Of a stretch of 64,000 nt of DNA, positions 1-11,029 are shown one piece after another. The translations under genes and the position numbers were made by a program. Origin of the DNA: Endomychus coccineus (Eukaryota; Arthropoda; Insecta; Coleoptera; Endomychidae). The notes beneath the pieces are model-generated. The model made no database searches. It worked only from the letters and a program-made list of their open reading frames with translations, and was not told the origin of the DNA. Each line of letters begins with the position of its first letter. Positions within the stretch are counted from its first letter, which is position 1. Location of the stretch: the NCBI GenBank assembly GCA_958510875.1, contig OY294067.1:248511736-248575735 (forward strand), written 5' to 3'.

Positions 1-1540
1 GTAATTCATAACACATACATTTTGAAAATAGTTCCTTGATAGTAGTGGAACACATCAATACTTTTCTACCATTACAATAAAAGAACGTCAAATAGGAACA
101 AACACAACAACTTTGAACAAAGTCTAATCTTTCCAGCTTTTCATATGCGAAGTAGTCAATCATGTTTAGTACATCTGATTGGCAATCTGAACGATCTTGT
201 TGGAATAATAACAACAATGATTATAGAACTCAAAGTAACCTTGTCATTAGTAGAGACGACTTTTTCATCAGTGCAGTAAATAAGATTTATGGCTGACGGT
301 TGTATTAAAATGTTTGAGTATCATAATACTTGCCATTATGACTGTAATTAACACCATTACATACGATATGAAGGCAAAGTAATCAGGAGCCAGGGTCTTC
401 CTCCATTAATACGCGTAACTATTTTTTTTACAAGAAATATAGCGTCGTTCAGTAAAAATTAAGATTAAGGTGTTAATTATACATCGTTTGAGCAGAAAAC
501 AAAAATCTTCCATTGAGTTGAATTCGAGATATAAATTTTGTTGGCATTTTCAGTATTCATAGGAAGAAAATCGACATTTCTTTTTAAAAATAGACAGAAA
601 TAGCGGAAGTCACAATAATGAAGCTTGTGGTACTTCGAATGGGTGCTTGATTTTTTATCATTCCGATGACTTAATACAATAACCACACACTCGTTGAGGC
701 ATAGAACTATGACACATTTTGATTGTTTATGAATAGGATTCTTAACCAAATTGGCAAAGAAACATTCATTATCTTATACACAAGTTCAAAAGGTCATTCT
801 ACATTTACAATATTGAACCTTATTTCTTTCTGTGGTTTTAACTTACTATCAAGATGATGAATGAACAGAATGAGATAGTTTAGTAGCTATACCGAATCTT
901 CCTTAAAGCACTAATCTTTGAAGTCATATTGCTACAGAGTAACTAAATCCAATATAAACGTGTAACGTTGAATAAGATACATATAATTGTAAATTTAACC
1001 TAAAAAGACTCAAATATACGAGTAATTCATCCACTACACTTGATCAACACATAAAGGACACAATCCTTTCACTTGACTACGAAAATTTTGAATATTGAAA
1101 ACAATAATGATAAACGTTTGATATTGGGAAGTCTCCAAATTAAGAAAAATACTTGTGTTCATGATGAAATAGATTCCAATCATCTCTTGTCTCTTTAATT
1201 TGACCTCAAAAGAAACATTTTGATATCTGACTGATCTTTCAAATTGAACTTCAATGTTTCCATGAACATCATTCGTTATCATTTTTTCATAATAAATTTT
1301 TACATACAACCAATCCAATGTTTTATGCAGTTTCATTGGATTTTAATACACAAGTTGGCTGCAGACGCATGTCATCAACATAGTCATCTATTCCTTTGTG
1401 AATTATATGGAAATACTAATTAAAAAAACAATTTTTGATGAAGATAAAGTATCGAAAGGTCAAAGGAGTTTTATTTTATTCCTATTAGACATATAGAAGC
1501 TTCATACCAAGAATGGTTCAAGAATATGACTTACAAAATT
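1..1540. other. AT-rich sequence with nothing recognised
   Basis: No open frame here resembles a known protein, and the short frames at 477-749 and 1034-1336 (minus strand) have low-complexity composition without motifs. No repeat ends, RNA gene or splice-bounded exon could be recognised. Confidence 0.5.
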
Positions 1541-1543
1541 TAT

Positions 1544-1665
1544 TATTTTGGTTCTACATTATCACTATGAATAAAATAAGACTGGTCCTTGACGTTTCAA
1601 CAAATTATTTCTATCTTTATCAAGAACAAGAATGAAGTTCATAGTAATAATATAGAACCAAAATA
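1544..1665. repeat. Short inverted repeat (hairpin), possible MITE fragment
   Basis: Bases 1544-1571 and 1638-1665 are inverted copies of each other: 28 bp with two mismatches, starting TATTTTGGTTCTA. The loop is about 66 bp. It could be a small foldback or a decayed retroelement end. No target duplication was identified. Confidence 0.5.
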
Positions 1666-1689
1666 CCAAGAAAACAAACAAAATATACC

Positions 1690-3060
1690 ACTATAAATGG
1701 TTCAAGAATATAAATAATAAAATTATAAAATATATAATCGGTTAATAAAATGAGGCTAATGTGAGATTTCAGATTCAAATAAATTTATTATTTATGAATT
1801 ACCTGACTCAATTTATATGAAATTATGAATTAAATTAGTCGTTATATATATATTACCATATATTATCTATAACAAAATTTGATAATAATTGATGGTACTG
1901 TTGTCTGCTCCAATGACTTTAAAAATGAACGTCAAAGTGAACGAAATTTGCAAATGTAAATGTGATATTCATTGACTATCCATAGAACATACTTGAAGAA
2001 TATTTCCAAATAGGTATATATTCGTATCATTACAACAAAGTTGATCATTATCTCAAAAGGTACATAATTTCACAACACAACATTTTGAGATCTTTGAAGC
2101 ATCGGGTCATATTTATCTTCTGAATATGATTATTCATTATGACAAATATATTTTTCTATTTTTCATCAGACTATATTCAAATTATTATTCTCAAATCTGT
2201 AATGACATCATTGATTAATCAATGCCCACATACACAATCAGGCATGCCCCTGTACCTACAACAACTTACAATACACTAAATGATGATACTATTTGTTTCA
2301 TTATAACATTCATTGGCTCAGCACAGATAAATAACTACGATATAGGAATATATCATATACCAGTACCTATTTAGTGAAAACCACTATTCAGTGAATATTT
2401 TTCAAATTGGATACTATTAGACTTTCACTCAACGCCCACCGCACGATTTGATTTAACGTCACTTTTATATATCAAGTTATCAAGTTATCAAGCAACTATT
2501 AATACTCGCTTTCTGTAATGCTTGTTGCGTCATACTGACATTAATATAAAAGTATCTTCGTAAGAAATGATTCTAAAGTTAGCCGGTCTAAATTATGGTA
2601 GCTTACGTATGTACTTGTATACATCTTGACGGAATTGTTGAAGTAGACCAGTAGAATTAGCCAATTAATCAACAATGACCCAATGAGAAATTAATTTCAG
2701 ATAGAGGCTTTAAGGTTGTAACTACGTAAGTCGTGGTCCAAATATAAGTGGTTTTCCCTCCCCGCCAAGGTGAGTTTTGGCTGCTGTGTGCCTTGAAAAT
2801 GATTCTTTTGCGGTTTTTCGATAATATCTCTGGAAACAAAAAAACTCAAATAAATCAAAAAAGTCGTTCATTAGAAAATTATAGAGCGATAAATTCTGCG
2901 TCGAATGTACATTTCCTTTCTTCTACACCTGTACGGTATTACAACGGAAAGAGTTTGCTTTTAGAAAATTTCTGTGATAATACCCAATAATTAAAAAAAT
3001 TATCTGTGTATAAAATTTGTAGACCTTTAAATGTTGCGTAAAGTACATACCACCACGATA
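1690..3060. other. Unassigned AT-rich sequence
   Basis: I see no coding, RNA or repeat structure I can defend here. The frame at 2748-2990 (plus strand) lies next to the palindromic element and has no recognisable motif. Confidence 0.4.
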
Positions 3061-3063
3061 ATA

Positions 3064-3997
3064 CAGGGTGTCTCAGATTTTAATCGGGAAAACTTGATAG
3101 ACGATAGAAAATTTGGTTTTGAGGAAAAAATTCCCAATAACATATATGCACAGACGCTTAGTTTTTGAGATACAGGGTGTTGAAATTGATAAAAAAATTT
3201 CGTTTCTTGCGAATATCTCAAGAACCGTTTATCGTACAGAGAACAGCTTTTGCAAGCATTTTCTACTCATAGTAAGCTATGTTCTGTGTGATAAAAATTT
3301 TTTTTTTAGTCATAATTGGTGAAGATTTTGAAGGGGTAGTTGGTGTTTTTCTTCCCAACTTCTACGCCACAGGAAAAAGTACGGTTTTGAGACAACCATT
3401 TGAATCGCCAATGTTTTCTACACGAAAAAGCTGCTTCGTCATAAGCTCTAAAATTGACCGTTTTCGAATAAAATCAACTTTTATGTTGAAAAACATGGTC
3501 AATTTTTTGGTTTTGTTACTTGTTCTAACGTTTGAATAAATTTTGTTTAATTAGTGAGAATTGACCATGTTTTTCAACATAAAAGTTGATTTTTCTCGAA
3601 AACGGTCAACTTTAAGAGCTTATGACCAGAAGTACCTTTTTTGTGTAGAAGACATTGGCGATTCAAATGGTTGTCTCAAAACTGTACTTTTTTCAGTGTA
3701 GAAGTTGTGGAGAAAAACACTAACTACCCTTTCAAAATTTTCACCAATTATGACTAAAAAAAATTTTTATCACATAGAACATAGCTTACTATGAGTAGAA
3801 AATGCTTGCGAAAGCTGTTTTCTGTACGATAAACGGTTCCGGAGATATTCGCAAAAAACTTAATTTTTTTAACAATTTCAACACCCTGTATCTCAAAAAC
3901 TAAGCGTCTGTGCATATATATTATGAGGAATTTTTTTCTCAAAATCAAATTTTCTATCGTCTATTAAATTTTCCCGATTAAAATCTGAGACACCCTG
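3064..3997. mobile_element. Palindromic (foldback) element, 934 bp, TA target duplication
   Basis: The sequence is almost entirely two inverted arms of about 450 bp meeting near 3540. The ends read CAGGGTGTCTCAGATTTTAA and its complement, and TA dinucleotides flank both sides (3062-3063 and 3998-3999), as expected for a Tc1/mariner-type non-autonomous element. The arms are diverged by scattered substitutions, so it is not a recent insertion. Open frames inside are strand shadows of the arms. Related copies lie at 31194-31461 (one arm) and 54319-55212 (both arms, different outer ends). No transposase is encoded. Superfamily assignment rests only on the TA duplication. Confidence 0.88.
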
Positions 3998-4082
3998 TAT
4001 ATGTCGTTCCAGCGATACATGTACGATCAAGATTTCCATCATCAAACCTGAAAAAGTTAAACAACCACGGAAGCTGTTCTCA

Positions 4083-4286
4083 GTGCCTAGTTCCCAACAT
4101 TCGGACAAAGATAGAAAAGCTCTTGTATTCCTCTGGTTGCGACACCACTTCGTCACTATTCGGGCAAGGAAAGGAGAAGTTCGTCCAGCTGACTGTGCAG
4201 AGCTACTTTCGGAAGTGAGTGATGTCTTCATGAGCAAATACGCCCAACCGGACATGATTGCGCTGCACAAAGTTTCTTGGAGGTAA
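4083..4286 (+). pseudogene. Unrecognised coding-like fragment, exon-like
   Basis: An open frame of about 67 codons with protein-like composition reads HHFVTIRARKGEVRPADCAE near its middle. It is preceded by CTCAG, which could be a splice acceptor, and ends where TTGGAG meets GTAAAA, which could be a donor, so it may be one exon of a larger gene or an exon captured by a repeat. Its 3' end belongs to the duplicated block starting at about 4270. I do not recognise the family. It starts within 90 bp of the palindromic element and no partner exon was found. Confidence 0.3.
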
Positions 4287-5398
4287 AACAGCAGATACCT
4301 TGAATGAGTTGCGGTTCCACATCTTGGAAACTCATATTTCAATTCAGCTTAGGCTGAATTGGTGGTGCCTATGATGATCCCAACAAGTTTGAACTTCAAC
4401 ACGTGCCATGTTGGAAAATTAACAAATTATGTGAACCACCAACTTATTATTTTCTTATAAAAGGCTTTCCCATCATGTTGCATAATAAACATGTTTAACA
4501 CTAGTTTTATAAACTTTTTTGTATGACAAATCATTCTTAACCCGTTTCTGTATCATGTTTTGAAGAAGCAAAAAGAACTTTTCTTGGTAAGTTGAAAAAA
4601 AAACAAGAATTTGACTTGACAGGGGCCTATGCTGGTATGGATATCCAAAAAGACTGGAGTTTCTTGGAGGTAAAACAGCAAATACCTTGAATGATTTGCG
4701 GTTCCACCTCTTGAAAACTCAAATTTCAATTTAGCTTCCCTACCACCTACGATCGAATCAGCCAGCCAGCATTGCTTCAGGGTGTGCATACAGGTAAAAA
4801 TTTTGTTAGGGGACCAAATGAATCCCCTTAACTGAGGTTGGCGAGCTTCGATATATGATCTGACGGTTCTTCCTACAATAAGAGAACCAGCTCCATAATC
4901 TCTACTCGGGAATTATGCATATGCAGCAAAGGCTTAATGGTGTGCAGCTGCCTGTAGTTGTCACGAAGCACGAATCAATTGTTCAGCCATTCGGCTGAAT
5001 TGGTTGTGCCTATGATGATCCCAACAAGTTGGAAGACACGGTTGGATACGAAGATTATTAGTTCATTGAGCAGATAATCATTTCTAGAGAAACAGAGGAC
5101 AGCCCTAATAAATGTGAAGACGAATAGGGCGAACCAACTTCAACACGTGCCATGTTGGAAAATTAACAAATTATGTAAACCACCAACTTATTATTTTCTT
5201 ATAAAAGCCTTTCCCATTATGTGGCATAATAAACATGTTTAACACTAGTTTTATAAACTTTTTTGTATGACAAATCATTCTTAACCCGTTTCTGTATCAT
5301 GTTTTGAAGAAGCAAAAAGAACTTTTCTTGGTAAGTTGAAAAAAAACAAGAATTTGACTTGACAGGGGCCTGTGCAGGTATGGATATCCAGAAAGACT
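4270..5398 (+). repeat. Partially duplicated repeat block (order A-B-A'-C-B')
   Basis: Segment A at 4270-4348 recurs at 4661-4737. Segment B at about 4350-4657 recurs at about 4990-5398. B' carries about 100 extra bases (around 5020-5125) that B lacks. Both B copies contain TTATAAAAG (TATA-like) and, about 40 bp later, AATAAA, an arrangement seen in LTRs and in 3' ends of retroelements. No TG...CA termini or primer-binding site could be confirmed, so the block is left as an unclassified duplication. Confidence 0.6.
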
Positions 5399-5399
5399 G

Positions 5400-5930
5400 A
5401 ATGAATTACTTACAGTTCTGCTGTTCTTATTATATAAGATACCTTGGTTTATCCTTTTATAAACAAACTTGTAATTTTATGAATAAGATGCAAGGAGCAT
5501 CTGTTACAAGGACTTTTAAGCATTACACAATATACTTTTTTTTTGATCTCCTATTTATGCTGATTTAGAACTTTGCACAGTGGATGCATTGAATAATTGA
5601 ATAAAAATGAATAACTGATCGCTATATAAGGAATATGTCATATGGAAAGTACTACACCTGACTCTAGTCGGCTGTGAAAGAACGCAACAAATTGTGTATA
5701 ATAAGTTTATTTAAACGTAAATCTTTTCTTCAAAATGTAATTATTATTTTATAGGGTAATAGGACTTCTTTCTATCTTCCAGATTCTTACGATTACAAGG
5801 CATTAAGAAAAGTTTACCTTTTAAAAATCAAAGTATTCAATTCTCCACAATAACAATTTCTTCTTAAATATATTTAACTACCTTTTAGCATCTTTGAGGA
5901 TTCAAAATAAGGAAATACCGATCGACATCG
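5400..5930. other. Unassigned AT-rich sequence
   Basis: No gene, RNA or repeat structure recognised. It separates the duplicated block from the coding remnant on the minus strand. Confidence 0.4.
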
Positions 5931-5934
5931 GCCT

Positions 5935-6250
5935 GCTAAACAGTCCCAGTGACAGTTGTCTTACGGTGAATTAGCGGTCTACCACCCGTCATAAATTTCA
6001 GTGTTTACAGTTACACGCTTTTCCTTAAATTTCAATGGCCCACCACAGCCAAACGACATAACTTTTTTGAATTGTTAGTGTTTTGGCACATCTACAGTAT
6101 AGCCCCTTTCGAACGATACCTCAACTACCACAATACCCCCTCTGTACATTTCTCTATCAAACTCTTGGGCTACGCTATTAATATGTAGATCCTTGTTGAT
6201 CGTTATACTACAGCATCCATCAACAACATTCATACAGTTCTCCCTTGTTT
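5935..6250 (-). pseudogene. Decayed coding remnant, family unknown
   Basis: Read on the minus strand from about 6250, one frame stays open for about 58 codons with realistic protein composition (for example NSVAQEFDREMYRGGIVVVE). It stops at TAA (6075-6077), then continues in the same frame for about 30 more codons (MSFGCGGPLKFKEKRVTV) to a TAG, with further stops after that. One frame holding protein-like sequence across a stop suggests a pseudogene or transposon remnant. The 5' side has an AG after an AT-rich stretch and could be an exon start. I recognise no family. Confidence 0.35.
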
Positions 6251-6259
6251 ATTCATATT

Positions 6260-8115
6260 TACAAAGAAATAGAAAATAATCAAACTCAACAACAATAGAA
6301 CATTACAAAACAAACAAACAACATTTAAATATGATCAATTCCGTATTAATTCTACTAGCCTGAAGATATTCATTTCAAAATCAGCTGTTTCGTGGACATA
6401 TGCAGAATCTACGGGGTCCACCCATCCCCCCATAAGGAGATTTACAAGCTATACTTGGATATTATATGAGTAAGATGATAACACTTATTTTCATATTCCT
6501 TGCTTACAGCAAAACCGCTGCGGTTAATTTGGCAATAATCATTCATGTAAACGTTGTTGTGCTGTATGCTGCTGTTGCTTACACTTCTTGCATGACTCAG
6601 TATGTTGGTAGTTGGTTGAAGAAATAGCACTTGATGATTTTAAGATATTTATTCACACCTATATACAGTTATGTACAAACTACACTAAACCAACTGAGTG
6701 TCGCCTTATTTTATGAAGGCTAGTTTACCTAAAGTTGTAAGTCTCTACGTTTGATTATAAGATTGATGATATGTTAATGTTATTGCAAGTATTAATGTTG
6801 CTTGCTGAAGTGATGTTGATGTGATTGTTATAGCAATGTTATGATGTTGCTCGTTGAATGAATTTGATTTGAATGTTTAGTAATATAATGATGTTGCTCA
6901 ATGAATGAGCTTTGTGTGAATGATATATATTCTAAAAGTCGTTTAGTTCACTCAAGTTTAAGACTAAAAGGGTCTGTAAAGAAGGGTAGTACCTGCTATC
7001 GTTGGCTACATATGTGTTGACCAGAATCTTAGGCTACACTACCATTCTTAGAAGGACCCATATAAATAAGCCATGTCAAATCATCAATAACACTTCGTCG
7101 GCGATTGTTTCCAGATGTGCGTGAATACATTCAAAGAGGCTATAATAGCTAATATACAGAAAATGTTACTTTAAATGACTTGTCATGATTATTGTCAATA
7201 TGTATCAAAATATGAATACGTTAAGCTTAAACAGTTGTGAAATTATTATCTTTAGTCTAATCCTTATATTTTAGTTCAAATAATCTGTACCTACTCTATG
7301 TAATATGTCCTTGTCACTTTAGCATTAAACTACTTACTGCGGTAAACTTCAATTCCTCGGGCGCCACATTTTTCTAAAGGTTTACTCCTCCTTGAGGATT
7401 TCTTCTTACCACAAGCCTTATCACTATGCTATCTACGGATAACCTTGTCCCTAGGTTAGCTACAGTGAAGTATAACCAGGGCCCATTGGGCAGAAAAATA
7501 GTATCAAAGTTGTAGGCTTTAATTACAATTGGTACTCAGCTCATTAAAAGATGGAGCAGAAATAACTATATAAAAAGTGGAATTTCAAATATTAAATATA
7601 TAATTTAGAAGTATACTTGGATAATAATTACTGGTTGCAATTGAACAGTATTTGATACAAAAATTCACCCAGGTGGAAAATGCAAAGAAGCTCAATCGGT
7701 ATAAGAAAAAAGGTTACAACATATCTATTTTTACGATATGTTCGGTCTTTATATCTATTTAACGGTACGGAATCGATTGATAAATGATTTACATTTACCA
7801 TTTACGGAAAAACACAAACCAAGCAGTTGCAAGAGTAATAAGCAATGTACGGAAATTATTCGGATAGCATCACCTGTTGCAATGTTCACAACACACTACG
7901 ATATTTCCAACTGTGAAAATGCTTTCGGATCCGAAAATATTGACCTGTACTAAGTTTGCGATCGTACGATATCTTACGGTATATTCGGATAATTAATTTG
8001 ACTGAGTCTATTCTATCAAATCCACTATTTACAGCCCTTGCTATCAACGGATTCCCCGGTAATTGAGTGACAGTATCAGATTTCATACAACTCACACATT
8101 CCGATTTTAGACAAT
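6260..8115. other. Unassigned sequence; low-complexity ATGTTG-rich patch at 6760-6920
   Basis: No gene recognised. The stretch 6760-6920 is a loose repeat of ATGTTGCT/GAATGAAT motifs. A possible minus-strand primer-binding-like motif at about 7355-7372 was considered and not accepted. From about 7730 the sequence is unusually rich in ACGG/CGGAA words, which continues to about 9300. Confidence 0.35.
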
Positions 8116-8118
8116 CAG

Positions 8119-8350
8119 GGCTTATACTTCCGGGATTGACACAGCGTGCACAAACCCCAATTATCGTATCTGCAATAATCACTTCCACCCAGGGCCGGGG
8201 CTTCACATACGGCACAAGGGTTATTACGATATTCAAACACACGACCACCCCAGCTTATACTTCCGGGATTGATACAGTGTGCACAAGTAGCTGGCGGTTT
8301 GGTCGTCTAGAATGTACTTATACTTCCGGGATTCACAAGCAGCGTGCAAA
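8119..8350 (+). repeat. Three spaced copies of a CTTATACTTCCGGGATT motif
   Basis: The motif (A/G)CTTATACTTCCGGGATT occurs near 8119, 8249 and 8318, each followed within a few bases by ACACAGCGTGCACAA or a variant. Spacing is uneven (about 130 and 70 bp) and the sequence between copies is unrelated. This is either the remnant of a decayed minisatellite or a cluster of binding sites. Confidence 0.6.
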
Positions 8351-8692
8351 TATGTCAAAGACGCCCCTTTTGCTCAAACATACACACTCTGTACACACGG
8401 TATTATTAGTTGAATCTTTCAATTCACGTGAACTTTATCGGTGTGCGATTAGACCTATGACAAGATAAATTCAAATGTACAATCTAACAAATTTACTGAA
8501 CATAACAGGATATCGTATATCATGCAAACGTTACCAGTTACAAGTCACGGAATTCAATATTCAGTAATGCCGGAAAATAAATATCAAGCTATCATCTACC
8601 TTACGTAAATTCACTGAAGCACGGAACGGTGCTACAAATTTGACACTTTTAGCTTATTATCTAGTTAAGTCACCAATTTCAATAATCAATAC

Positions 8693-8784
8693 AACTATCA
8701 ATTTATATAACGGTACTATTATCAAAATTCGAACTATAAATTATCTGACTATCAACTCTTATAACGGTACAATCGTCAAAATCC
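8693..8784 (+). repeat. Two-copy direct repeat, period about 55 bp
   Basis: ACTATCAA-TTATATAACGGTAC-ATCAAAATTC-like units start at 8693 and 8748 with about 80% identity over about 37 bp. They lie in the ACGG-rich stretch. No gene is associated. Confidence 0.5.
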
Positions 8785-8789
8785 TTCTA

Positions 8790-9605
8790 CTTTCAACCAA
8801 GTTCATAAAAATCTCTCATGATCAGTCTGCCGCTGTGTTTTATATTTTTTTCGAAGTTCTGGTCAAGTCCGTACCATCAAATCCTTATTTTGTGCCGTGA
8901 CCCTGTTTCTCTGTGTCTCGAACAATGCTTGACAGTGACTCTACCTTTTGTATCCAAAATTCGCGTGAATGATGCTCCACCAATTCCTACGCGGCATGGG
9001 AAAGGAATGTTATCAGAGTTTTTTGGTTGTACGCAGTTTTTACACAAACTTTGATGCGTTAATTTACTAGATCCTCATTTTTGCAACATATGTTGATCGA
9101 AATGAATGCAAATTTTGAAGATGGTATGAATGCGCTATGTGCGATTCATTTATTGGAATAATTACACTCATTCGCAATATCGGAGGTTCAGAAAATTCAC
9201 TACACATTCATTACTGTATAATAACACGGAATGCACATTAGGAGTTCACGCATTTCTTTTTAAATAATGAACTGTTTAACCGGAATTTACGTGTAATACT
9301 CGTATTTTCTGCATGACCCAAAATAAATGATACGTCAAATTTAAAGCTTCGTTACAGTCTAAATATTTATGACTTATCCTAATTCATAGCTATTGAGAAA
9401 CATCAAAATAAACTGTTATATTCAGGAGTAAAATGACAAACTATCATTATTTCTAACGTTTCATCTTGAAATTGCACACCAAACCAATATTTGAAGAATT
9501 TCGTAACAGAACTTGCAATATGCTACCCACGACATGTTCAAGTCATTTGTGGATCAATCTGATAATCTCATATGGCTGATATGCGTCATGCATGAAATGT
9601 ACTGG
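8790..9605. other. Unassigned sequence upstream of a Penelope-like element
   Basis: No coding or RNA structure recognised. The two short plus-strand frames (8640-8900, 8818-9054) overlap in different frames and lack motifs. Confidence 0.35.
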
Positions 9606-9616
9606 AAATAGCTCGA

Positions 9617-9672
9617 CTTGATGCCGATGTTTCGCCAACCATTACAGGTGGCATCTTCAGGGCAGGCTTGAG
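9617..9672 (-). ncRNA. Hammerhead-ribozyme-like motif (PLE left end)
   Basis: On the minus strand CTGAAGA (9654-9660) is followed by a stem-loop of the form GCCACC/GGTTGGC and then GAAA (9630-9633), ACATC and a 3' flank able to pair with the 5' flank. This is the conserved core order of a type I hammerhead. The short stem III (AC/AT) implies weak activity alone. Two changes relative to the right-hand copy (CACC for CAAC in stem II, and CATC for CGTC) suggest decay. Confidence 0.6.
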
Positions 9673-9722
9673 GCTTGAACTGGTTCTACTGGTTTCTGTA
9701 GCCGCCTGCTTTACCCATTGCC

Positions 9723-10295
9723 TATCTTTCATATATTGAAAACATTACAGATCGAATTTCCAAAATCCTCAAAAAACATAATATTTCTACTCGTTTTGCC
9801 ATACTTCCAAAATTATTTCAGTCTTACAAACCTATCAAAGATCCCCTTCCTCCTCTTCACTCAGAAGGTGTTTATAGCATTCCCTGTTCTTGTGGTAAAG
9901 TCTACATTGGTGAAACAGGTCGTACAGTAACTACTCGTGAAAGGACATGAGCGCTGTACAAGGTTCGCGACACCAGTAGATCTGCACTCGCGGAAAACAA
10001 GTTTGACACTAATCATCAAATCCTTCTCAAAGATACTAAAATCCTATCCCGAGCCCCAAACTTCTATCAGAGAAAAATCCTTGAAGCTATAGAAATCGTA
10101 AAACATCCAAATAATCTGAACCGTGACTCAGGATATTACCATCCCAACATTTGGAAACCCATCCTCGAAAATTCCACTTCGCACATGATCACAAGTTTCA
10201 GGTGCCGGAACGGAGTTAACCACCGGAATGAAGTCAGTGAACTGTGTAGCGTGAAGGATTTTTCCTACAATAAATACGGCTACAGAAACCAGTAG
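9723..10295 (+). pseudogene. PLE C-terminal region: linker and GIY-YIG endonuclease
   Basis: The frame encodes the linker that follows the PLE reverse transcriptase (NITDRISKILKKHNISTRF), then the GIY-YIG nuclease. Visible are GVYSIPCSCGKVYIGETGR, with the paired GVY/YIG strands, the CxC typical of PLE, and the catalytic-region TGR. Further on come SALAENKFDTNHQILL and the C-terminal KHPNNLNRDSGYYHPNIWKPI, both standard for the family. One TGA (about 9948) interrupts the frame at the conserved R-x-KEH stretch. Otherwise the frame stays open to TAG at 10293. The upstream RT is absent. In PLE this nuclease nicks the target for target-primed reverse transcription. It is a dead fragment. Confidence 0.92.
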
Positions 10296-10315
10296 AACCA
10301 GTTTCAGTGTAAGCC

Positions 10316-10372
10316 GCAAGCCTGCCCTGAAGATGCCAACTGTAATGGTTGGCGAAACGTCGGCATCAAGTC
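10316..10372 (+). ncRNA. Hammerhead-ribozyme-like motif (PLE right end)
   Basis: CTGAAGA (10327-10333) is followed by stem II GCCAAC/GTTGGC with the loop TGTAATG, then GAAA (10354-10357) and CGTC. Flanking GCC and GGC can form stem I. Stem III is only AC/GT, self-complementary, as in PLE hammerheads that are thought to act as dimers. All core positions I can check match the consensus. Confidence 0.75.
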
Positions 10373-10969
10373 GAGCTATTGTGACGCGGAATAAATCCGG
10401 AAGCCAAGATTTCCCAAGATCAGCTATCCGCGAAAGTCTACTATTCGAGATAAGATGTACTTTTTGTGTTAAATTTAGATGGAAATCCATTACTTACCTT
10501 ACCCATATAACGATATAACGAACACATTTTTCTCATGTAATAAAATAACTTTTTCCGTTCTAATAATAATAAAATTTGTTATGATTTCTGTATAAGAAAT
10601 TCCCAAGACAGCTGTAGGCCCTTCACGTGGTGTGTTCGGATGTAAATACTTGAATTCAAAATCGGTTCAATTATAAATCAAATCTATTGAAAGCGATTAT
10701 AACAGATTAAAAACAATTATTTATAACTAAAATATAGCAAAAAAACAATTCAAATGCTTATTTTGAATGTATTATCCAAGCAACAGATTTTGCCATCACA
10801 AGCATGATGGATGGATGTACCATGAGAACTTTCTACAATATAATATGTTTTCCATCTCGGAAGTTCCAAACCCACTGAAACTTCTCCGATTTTTCCAGAG
10901 CATGAACTAGAAGTAACAAGAATAAACAAGATGACGATAAATATTTTAATAATAATAAACCCTTTTTGA

Positions 10970-11022
10970 CATAATAAGTCTCCGGATGATGGTCGTGAGA
11001 CCGAAACGTACGTAAAGACAAA
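10970..11022 (+). ncRNA. Isolated hammerhead-like motif, PLE end fragment
   Basis: CGGATGA (10983-10989; consensus CTGATGA with one change) is followed by GGTC-GTGA-GACC, a perfect 4-bp stem II, then GAAA (11003-11006) and CGTACG. No GIY-YIG remnant lies next to it, so this is probably a stray terminal repeat of another PLE family. Confidence 0.55.
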
Positions 11023-11029
11023 AATTTTA

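Larger units (their letters stand above)
9610..10400 (+). mobile_element. Penelope-like element fragment with inverted ends (copy a)
   Basis: A plus-strand GIY-YIG coding remnant (9723-10295) is followed by the element's 3' region. The same ~100-bp 3' region is present inverted at the left side: 9610-9713 is the reverse complement of about 10273-10380, with about 90% identity. Each copy contains a hammerhead-ribozyme-like motif. PLEs are known for truncated copies, inverted or tandem terminal repeats and hammerhead motifs in these repeats. The reverse transcriptase is missing, so this is a 5'-truncated insertion joined to an inverted piece of another copy. Confidence 0.85.

Noticed and set aside
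1590..1640. CTTGATAAAG...GAAACGTC on the minus strand as a further hammerhead motif.
   Set aside because: The core lacks CTGANGA and stem II does not pair, so it was kept only as an inverted repeat.
7355..7500. GTGGCGCCCGAGGAATTG on the minus strand, like a retroviral-type primer-binding site next to an LTR.
   Set aside because: No second LTR, no gag/pol remnant and no TG...CA termini could be found near it, so it is not called as an LTR element.
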